From the NCBI RefSeq assembly GCF_011046535.1, contig NZ_CP049257.1, forward strand, positions 3,348,001 to 3,412,000: DNA of 64,000 bases, read 5' to 3'. Source of the DNA: Nocardioides anomalus (GTDB taxonomy: Bacteria > Actinomycetota > Actinomycetes > Propionibacteriales > Nocardioidaceae). Within the stretch, counting starts at the first letter, position 1; the number at the start of each line of letters is the position of its first letter. The position numbers and the translations under genes are program-made. The notes beneath the pieces were generated by a model, which saw nothing but the letters and a program-made list of their open reading frames with translations, made no database searches and was not told where the DNA came from. Of the stretch, positions 58,493 through 64,000 are shown one piece after another.

Positions 58493-61400
58493 TCAGAGAC
58501 GGGTGGCGTCGGCCCGGCGCGCGAACAGCAGCGCGCCCTGCTCGGCGGCGACCTCGCGAGCCCGGTCCAGCTCGGCGGGGTCGCCGGTGAGCAGCGCGCG
58601 CTGGCGGTGCAGCTCGGCCAGGTGGGCGACGTCGCCGGTGGCCTCGACGTCGGCGAAGGCGGCGTCGAGCTGGGTCCGGGCGCGGTCGCGGTCCCCCGCG
58701 CGGAGGAGGACGTCCACGGTCAGTGACCGCAGCGTCGGCCGCATGGCCAGGGCCGGCGCCGCCCCGGCGCGCTCGATCGCGGCGGTGACCTCGTCGAGCG
58801 CGGTGCCCGGGGCCAGCCGCTCGCGGGCCCAGGCCTCGACCACGTCGAGGTGCTTGAGGCTCTGGGTCAGCCCGAGGTCCAGCGAGGGTCCTCGACTGGC
58901 TGCGGCGAACCGCGCCGCGCCCTCGGGGTCGTCCCCGAGCGCACACAGCAACGCCGAGGTGTTGGCGATGTAGGCCCGGGTGGTCGGGCCCATGGCCGGG
59001 AGCCGGCCCAGGCTGCGCGCGTGGTGGGCCTGCGCGGCCGCGGCGTCGTCGCGCTGCAGCGCGACGTGGGCCTGCCACGTCGGCACCTGGCAGCGCGGGT
59101 CGAGCGGGAAGACCCCGACCGGGACCTCGACGTGCTCGGACAGCGCGTCGGCGCGGTCCCACGCGGCGGCCGAGTCGGCCAGGCGTCCGGTCAGGTGCAG
59201 CAGGTGACCGCGCGCGATCGCGGCCGCGAGCCGGAACAGGTCGTCGTCCGCGCCCTCCGCGACCCGCTCCATCTCCTCGACCAGCTGGGCCAGGTCGACC
59301 ACGTCGTCGATCCAGAGCAGGTAGGCCAGCCGCGCCTGGTGCGCGGCGAGCAGGTCCCGGGCGCCGCCGTGCTCGCGGACCAGGCGCACGGCCTGCTCGT
59401 GCTGCGCGGTCTCGCGCGGGGAGCCGGGACCCTCGGTGGCGGCGTACAGCGACCAGAGCCGCACGCGCACCGCCATCTCCGCGGGCCCGGACTCGGCCCC
59501 GAGCCGGAAGGTGAGCTCCAGGGCCCGCAGCAGCACGGCCTCGGTCTCGGTGAGGTTGCCGCGCCGCCAGGCCTCCTCGGCCACGCCGGTCAGCAGGGTC
59601 ACCGCGCGCTCGAGGTCGGCGGCCGAGCCGGCGGCGGCGAGGTGGTACGCCGTGCGCTCGGGCTCCCGCTCCCCCAGCGCCGCGGCCACGGCACCGTGCA
59701 GCCGGCGCAGGCGGGCCGGCCCCGTCGCCTCGAGCAGGGCCTGCTGGGTCAGGGCGTGCACGAAGCGGTGCCGGCTCAACCCGCCGGGGTCGGACCGGAT
59801 GATGTCGAGCGCGGTGGCGCGGTCCACGGCCTCGTCCACGACCTCGTCGTCCAGCCCGGCGGCCGCGGCCAGCAGCCCGAGGTCGAAGGTGCGCCCGACC
59901 ACGGCGGCCACGGTCAGCACGGTGCGGTCCGCCTCGGGCAGCCGCTCCACGCGGCGCAGGACCACGTCGCGGACGCTGTCCGGGACGGTGTCGGGCAGCA
60001 CCGGCTCGCCGTCGTCGCTCGCGTCGGTCACGAGGAGCCGGACCAGCTCGCCGACGAAGAACGGGTTGCCGCCGGTGCGGTCGGTGAGCGCGCCGGCGGT
60101 GGCGTCGTCCAGGACGCTGCCGGTGCGGTCGACGACGTACTCACGCACCGCGGCCTCGTCCAGGCCGGTCAGGTCGAGACGCTCGGCGCGCCCGGTGCGG
60201 GCCAGCGCGGTCAGCAGCTCGGTGCCGACCAGCGCCGAGGACTCCGCGTGGGTGCGCACGGACACGACGACGGCCAGCGGCGCCTGCCGGACCGCCGTGG
60301 CGACGTACTCCACCAGCTCGCGGCTGGCCCGGTCGGCCCAGTGCACGTCCTCGAGCAGCAGCAGGACCGGCCGCTCGCGGGCCACGACCTCGAGGAAGCC
60401 GGCCACCGCGTCGTACAGCTGCACGCGCGCGCCGTCCAGGGACGACGGCGTGCCGGTCACGGCCGAGCCGAGCCGGGGCACCAGCGCCGCCACGCCCGCC
60501 CCGCGGCCCGCGAGCGCGCGCTCGACCTCGGCGGGCTCGAGCCGGTCGGCCAGCGCCTCGAGGGCCTGGACCCAGGGCCACAGGACCGGGGCGCCCTCGT
60601 GCTGCCAGCAGTGGCCCCAGGCGACCAGCGTCCCGGTCCCGGCCGCGCGGGCGGCCAGCTCCTCGAGCAGCCGGGACTTGCCGATGCCGGCCTCGCCGAC
60701 GACCGCCACCGTGGTCGCCGTGCCGCTCCGGGCGCGCTCGGCGGCCGCCACGAGTCGACGCAGCTCGTCCGCGCGCCCGACGATGCGGGTGGCGCCGGTG
60801 AGCTCCTCGGTCGGCGGCGCGGGCTCCCCCGCGGCGGTCGGCCGGGCGGCGGTGGTGGGCGGCGCGGCCAGCTCCTCGTCCTGGCGCAGGATCTGCTCGT
60901 GCAGCCGGCGCAGCTCGGGGCCGGGATCGATGCCGAGCTCGTCGGCCAGCAGGTGCCGCACGTCCTCGAAGTGCTGGAGCGCCTCACCCTGGCGTCCGGA
61001 GCGGTACAGCGCCAGCATCAGCGCGGCGTGCAGCCCCTCGCGCAGCGGCTCGGCCACCAGCAGCGCGCCGAGCTCGTCGACCAGCGCCGCGTGCCGGCCC
61101 AGCTCGAGGTCCAGCCGCACCGACAGCTCCACGGCCGAGAGCCGCAGCTCGCGCAGCCGGTCGGCCTCGCGGGCGGCGAACCCCGCGGTGACGTCGAGGT
61201 ACGCCGCCGCCCCCCGCCACAGGCCCAGCGCCTCGCCGACGAGCGCCCGGGCCTGCTGCGGCTCGGACTCGGCGCGGGCGCGTGCGACCAGGTCGGCGAA
61301 GACGTCGGCGTCGATGCGGTCGCGGGGTACGTCGAGCACGTAGCCCGGCGGCTGGGTGCGCAGCGGCGACGGCTGCTCACGGCCCTCGGCGTCGAAGGTG

Positions 61401-61627
61401 CGCAGCGCGCTGCGCAGCCGCGACACGTAGGCGTGGATGGTCGCCGTCGCCTGCGGCGCCGGCTCCCCGCTCCACATCCGGTCGGCCAGGACGTCGGTCG
61501 GCACGACGTGGCCGGCGTCGACCGCCAGCGCGGCCAGCAGGGCCCGCCGCCGGGCCGGGCCGAGCTCGACCGGCCGCCCGTCGACGAGGACGCGCAGCGG
61601 TCCGAGGACCTCGACGCGGACGTCCAC
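58493..61627 (-). CDS. BTAD/SARP-type transcriptional regulator fused to AAA ATPase and TPR-like region
   Basis: A 1044-residue regulator. Residues ~1-95 form an OmpR/SARP-type winged helix (VLGPLRVLVDGRPVELGPARRRALLAALA), ~100-245 the BTAD domain, ~280-560 an AAA/AfsR-type ATPase with Walker A GEAGIGKSRLLEE and LLLLEDVHWADR, and the rest helical repeats. Such proteins switch on transport or secondary-metabolism genes in response to small molecules. GTG 61627 directly follows the 61-residue gene with no gap. Confidence 0.88.
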   Translation of the reverse strand: MDVRVEVLGPLRVLVDGRPVELGPARRRALLAALAVDAGHVVPTDVLADRMWSGEPAPQATATIHAYVSRLRSALRTFDAEGREQPSPLRTQPPGYVLDVPRDRIDADVFADLVARARAESEPQQARALVGEALGLWRGAAAYLDVTAGFAAREADRLRELRLSAVELSVRLDLELGRHAALVDELGALLVAEPLREGLHAALMLALYRSGRQGEALQHFEDVRHLLADELGIDPGPELRRLHEQILRQDEELAAPPTTAARPTAAGEPAPPTEELTGATRIVGRADELRRLVAAAERARSGTATTVAVVGEAGIGKSRLLEELAARAAGTGTLVAWGHCWQHEGAPVLWPWVQALEALADRLEPAEVERALAGRGAGVAALVPRLGSAVTGTPSSLDGARVQLYDAVAGFLEVVARERPVLLLLEDVHWADRASRELVEYVATAVRQAPLAVVVSVRTHAESSALVGTELLTALARTGRAERLDLTGLDEAAVREYVVDRTGSVLDDATAGALTDRTGGNPFFVGELVRLLVTDASDDGEPVLPDTVPDSVRDVVLRRVERLPEADRTVLTVAAVVGRTFDLGLLAAAAGLDDEVVDEAVDRATALDIIRSDPGGLSRHRFVHALTQQALLEATGPARLRRLHGAVAAALGEREPERTAYHLAAAGSAADLERAVTLLTGVAEEAWRRGNLTETEAVLLRALELTFRLGAESGPAEMAVRVRLWSLYAATEGPGSPRETAQHEQAVRLVREHGGARDLLAAHQARLAYLLWIDDVVDLAQLVEEMERVAEGADDDLFRLAAAIARGHLLHLTGRLADSAAAWDRADALSEHVEVPVGVFPLDPRCQVPTWQAHVALQRDDAAAAQAHHARSLGRLPAMGPTTRAYIANTSALLCALGDDPEGAARFAAASRGPSLDLGLTQSLKHLDVVEAWARERLAPGTALDEVTAAIERAGAAPALAMRPTLRSLTVDVLLRAGDRDRARTQLDAAFADVEATGDVAHLAELHRQRALLTGDPAELDRAREVAAEQGALLFARRADATRL

Positions 61628-61813
61628 TCAGGCGTGCTCTCGCGCGGTCGTCTCCTCCGGCACCGCGACGGCGGGCTGCGCGGTTCCCGGCGGCGCTGTA
61701 CCCAGCGCGATGGCCAGCCGCTCGGCCGCCGTGAGCTCCCCCGCGGCGTCCACGGCGGGCTCCCCTGCGGGCTCGCCTGCGGGCGGGCTCGGCTCGGGCG
61801 CGGCGTCGGTCAT
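61628..61813 (-). CDS. 61-residue proline/alanine-rich peptide co-transcribed with the BTAD regulator
   Basis: A 61-residue acidic peptide (MTDAAPEPSPPAGEPAGE to ETTAREHA) starting at ATG 61813 with AGGTGA ribosome site. It is mostly disordered and lacks a signal peptide or cysteines. It is the first gene of the BTAD operon. It could be a peptide precursor or simple upstream ORF; similar short acidic peptides occur in precursor operons, but no processing genes are present. Confidence 0.6.
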   Translation of the reverse strand: MTDAAPEPSPPAGEPAGEPAVDAAGELTAAERLAIALGTAPPGTAQPAVAVPEETTAREHA

Positions 61814-61867
61814 CGGGTCACCTCGGGAGGGTCGGGGGTGGGTGGACGTGCAGCATCGCAGCCGCGC

Positions 61868-61885
61868 CTTGCGCAAACCTTGCGC
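61868..61885. promoter_or_regulatory. Direct-repeat operator for the BTAD regulator, site 2
   Basis: On the minus strand GCGCAAG-GTTT-GCGCAAG, perfect heptamers with 11-bp period, followed by 10 nt and GATGCT, then the 61-residue peptide gene. On the plus strand the repeat ends 9 nt before TACCCT of the HNH gene. SARP/BTAD regulators bind such repeats about 8 bp from the -10. Confidence 0.62.
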
Positions 61886-61906
61886 CCGCGCGCCTACCCT
61901 CGCCAG

Positions 61907-62245
61907 GTGGCCTCCCGGACCCGCACCGCGACGTACGCCCGCCGCCGCCGGCGCCGGATGGCCCGGGTCACCCACGACCTCACCGACGACCAGTGGTTCG
62001 CGCTGATGGAGGCCTGGGGCGGCTGCGCCTACTGCGGCGGCGACGGCGCCGCGCTGCAGAAGGACTGCCTGCTGCCGGTCTCGCGCGGTGGTCGCTACAC
62101 GCTGCTGAACGTCGTCCCGGCCTGCGGCTCGTGCAACGCCAGCAAGTGCAACACCGAGGTCACCACCTGGCTGCGCCGCAAGCGCATGGACGAGCGCGCG
62201 TTCCTCGTCCGGCAGGCCGAGGTCGCCCGGCTGCTCACGCCCTGA
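61907..62245 (+). CDS. HNH-fold protein with cysteine in place of the catalytic histidine
   Basis: A 112-residue basic protein. The zinc cysteines CAYC and CGSC and the NVVPACGSCNASK segment define an HNH fold, but the usual DH of the first strand is DC (KDCLLPVSRGG). Related actinobacterial proteins appear to share this DC (from memory), so it may be a binding protein or an altered nuclease. GTG 61907 lies 6 nt after TACCCT. It is divergent from the BTAD operon. Confidence 0.75.
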   Translation: MASRTRTATYARRRRRRMARVTHDLTDDQWFALMEAWGGCAYCGGDGAALQKDCLLPVSRGGRYTLLNVVPACGSCNASKCNTEVTTWLRRKRMDERAFLVRQAEVARLLTP

Positions 62246-62278
62246 GGTTTCACCGGCGGCCGCCCCAGGAAGGCTGCT

Positions 62279-62839
62279 GTGGTGAGCATCAAGTCGCCGA
62301 TCGAGGCGATGTACGTGGCCGGGAAGCAGGACATCCCGGCCGAGGCCGAGCTGGTCTCGGGCATCGCCAACCGCCTCTACGACCACCTGCAGAGCCTCGA
62401 CGTGCAGGCAGCGCGCGCCGGCGACCCGGCGATCATGCGCTCGATGCTGAGCATCGGCGGCCAGGTCTACGACGTGATGCGCGGGACCGTCGTCTCCCTC
62501 GACCACTGCGCCTCGTCGATCATCAAGACCGCCGACGACTTCGTGGCCACCGACGAGGACGCCGCCTCCGACTACCAGCACCTCGGGACCGGGCTCAAGA
62601 CGCTCGATGTACCCACCCACCAGGTGCCACCCGCGCTCCCCGACCCGTCGCAGCCCGGCGCGGTCGACCCGAACCAGCCGACCCGCATGGGGCAGGGCGA
62701 CTTCCAGCCGCACGACCCGGTGGTCATCGGCTCGACCCCCGACCCGGTCGACCCGGACACCGACCACGACCAGCGCGACCAGACCGAGCAGCAGGACCAG
62801 CAGCAGACGCCCGTCGTGCCTCCGGTGGTGGAGCGGTGA
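62279..62839 (+). CDS. Small helical ESX-substrate-like protein
   Basis: A 186-residue protein. The first ~110 residues are a helical hairpin (IEAMYVAGKQDIPAEAELVSG, MRSMLSIGGQVYDVMRGTVVSL), as in WXG100-like partners, followed by a Pro/Asp/Gln-rich tail. Two GTG codons (62279, 62282) could start it behind AGGAAGG. It overlaps the next gene by 4 bp, in the same way as the 28454/27555 pair. Confidence 0.5.
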   Translation: MVSIKSPIEAMYVAGKQDIPAEAELVSGIANRLYDHLQSLDVQAARAGDPAIMRSMLSIGGQVYDVMRGTVVSLDHCASSIIKTADDFVATDEDAASDYQHLGTGLKTLDVPTHQVPPALPDPSQPGAVDPNQPTRMGQGDFQPHDPVVIGSTPDPVDPDTDHDQRDQTEQQDQQQTPVVPPVVER

Positions 62840-64000
62840 GCTTCGACAAGGCCCACCTCCGCTCGGTCTTCGCCGACGTCGAGACCTACCTGGGCCACCT
62901 CAAGGGCAACGAGCTCGCGGCCGACTACCTGTGGCAGACCGTCAACTACTTCGGGAACCACGACCAGTCGCCCGGCCCGGACACCTTCACCGTGGACCTG
63001 GACCACTACCCGAGCCGCTACGAGTTCCCGTGCCCCGACGGCCAGTACGCCGTGCACCCGAGGCTGTCCAGCTTCACCGTCGCCTACGACCGCCACAGCA
63101 TCGACCCGAACGGCCCCGACCCGTTCGCGGCCCTGGCCAAGGACATCCGCGACCAGACCGACCAGGCCTGGCGCAACGGCGCGAGCTGGGCCAGCGGCCT
63201 CGGCGACTACCTCTACAGCCTCTGCGCGCAGTTCACCGAGCCCGACGTACCCGCCCTGGCCGAGACCATCCGGGCCATGCAGCGCGACGTGGTCGCGGGC
63301 CTCGACGTCGGCGCCCGTGACGACTGGGCCAACATCGGCGCCCTCCTGAGCGGCTGGGAGGGCCACGCGCAGTACGCCTTCAGCACCTTCTACGACAACT
63401 ACAACGACACGGTGGCCCAGCTGGCGGTCTTCAGCGCCTACGTGACGGCCGGCTTCGCGGCCGCGACCAAGATCATCAACGGCACCCAGCTGGGCGTGAC
63501 CAAGTACGCCGAGAGCCTGCGCGCGGCCGCGGAGGAGCAGCTGGGGGCCTGGGTCCGCGCCGAGGAGCAGCCCGCGGACACGCCGCAGGACCCGGCCTGG
63601 ATCGCCAAGGTCGAGGAGATCGCGAAGGACGCCTACGGGCTCCTGGACCACATCCCGGTCGTGAGCGTGGCCAAGGGGCAGGTCGACAAGGCCATCTCGA
63701 TCGGCAACTCGCTCAAGGACATCGCCGAGGACATCGGCATCGACGTCGAGCCGCCCCACGAGGAGCGCCCGTTCAAGGCGCGCACCGCAGACGAGCTCTA
63801 CACCGACGCGACCAGCACCCTCGAGGACGACTACTACCGGCCCTTCGACACCGCCATGAACCGGCTGCAGGCCGGCGACGGGCCCACCGACCCGAACGCC
63901 GCCGACCAGGTGCCGCTCAGCGGCCAGGCGGTGCAGCAGCTGCTGCAGTCGCTCAAGGACCGCTACGACTGGGGGCTGCCGAGCGTCCCCGACGAGAGCA
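62836..64000 (+). CDS. Large ESX-substrate-like protein, truncated by the window end
   Basis: At least 388 codons from GTG 62836, running off the window. It is mostly alpha-helical (FAALAKDIRDQTDQAWRNGASWASGLGDYLYSL, TIRAMQRDVVAGLDVGARDDW) with acidic loops. No catalytic domain is visible in the part present; a toxin or enzyme domain could lie beyond. Overlap with the preceding partner gene suggests the pair is secreted together. Confidence 0.5.
   Translation, partial: MSFDKAHLRSVFADVETYLGHLKGNELAADYLWQTVNYFGNHDQSPGPDTFTVDLDHYPSRYEFPCPDGQYAVHPRLSSFTVAYDRHSIDPNGPDPFAALAKDIRDQTDQAWRNGASWASGLGDYLYSLCAQFTEPDVPALAETIRAMQRDVVAGLDVGARDDWANIGALLSGWEGHAQYAFSTFYDNYNDTVAQLAVFSAYVTAGFAAATKIINGTQLGVTKYAESLRAAAEEQLGAWVRAEEQPADTPQDPAWIAKVEEIAKDAYGLLDHIPVVSVAKGQVDKAISIGNSLKDIAEDIGIDVEPPHEERPFKARTADELYTDATSTLEDDYYRPFDTAMNRLQAGDGPTDPNAADQVPLSGQAVQQLLQSLKDRYDWGLPSVPDES

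Noticed and set aside
1..64000. tRNA or rRNA genes
   Set aside because: No cloverleaf-like or rRNA-like stretch was noticed on either strand; a tRNAscan-SE run would settle this.

Overview
The window is very GC-rich DNA from a mycothiol-making, high-GC actinobacterium, most like Nocardioidaceae (Nocardioides-type). Supporting signs are mshB, the sigE-rseA-htrA block with a divergent O-methyltransferase, DUF2505, DUF3117 and DUF5999 proteins, the succinylase lysine pathway (dapC, dapD and dapE all lie here), translational T-boxes and many leaderless promoters. Species cannot be fixed from sequence alone.

Layout. 1-10 kb: a lipoprotein tail, two DUF2505 paralogues, proline catabolism (pruA), a WS/DGAT acyltransferase, a cupredoxin-like lipoprotein with a polytopic membrane partner, and a CpaE-like ATPase with a SAF-domain protein. 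10-19 kb: a decayed repeat-rich stretch, the envelope-stress module htrA-rseA-sigE, pepA, an enoyl-CoA hydratase, a secreted M14 peptidase, a DivIVA-domain protein and a LOG-family gene. 19.2-21.5 kb: a small lower-GC island inserted in the 5' end of that LOG gene. It carries an XRE repressor, an unknown ORF, and a DUF5343 gene followed by a HEPN-like gene, and it is bounded by a 35-bp direct repeat. 21.6-33 kb: dapE, an F420-type oxidoreductase behind a KstR-like operator, ileS behind a T-box, an ESX-substrate-like pair, DinB proteins, dapD and a cell-wall hydrolase. 34-50 kb: three copies of a ~500-bp structured repeat among a diguanylate cyclase, dapC-fdxA, a T-box-controlled archaeal-type AspRS, VanW, mshB-NUDIX and a GH16 glucanase. 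50-64 kb: an SNF2 helicase, a fumarase-superfamily lyase, a MarR/MFS pair, a secreted beta-propeller protein, a BTAD-AAA regulator with two candidate operators, an HNH protein and a second ESX-substrate-like pair that runs off the end.

Most genes are housekeeping or accessory chromosomal genes in short operons, often with 4-bp GTGA/ATGA overlaps. At least fifteen starts sit exactly 6 nt after a TANNNT box, which predicts leaderless transcripts. Three genes are broken by frameshifts (LOG, a DHFR-like gene and an unknown propeller-like gene).

The signals most worth follow-up are: (1) the three-copy repeat at about 34.2, 38.4 and 49.5 kb, whose long stems keep complementarity while their sequence changes between copies; (2) the integrase-less island at 19.2-21.4 kb with its DUF5343-HEPN pair; (3) direct-repeat operators at fixed distance from the -10 box around the BTAD regulator; (4) a translational T-box in front of an archaeal-type AspRS.
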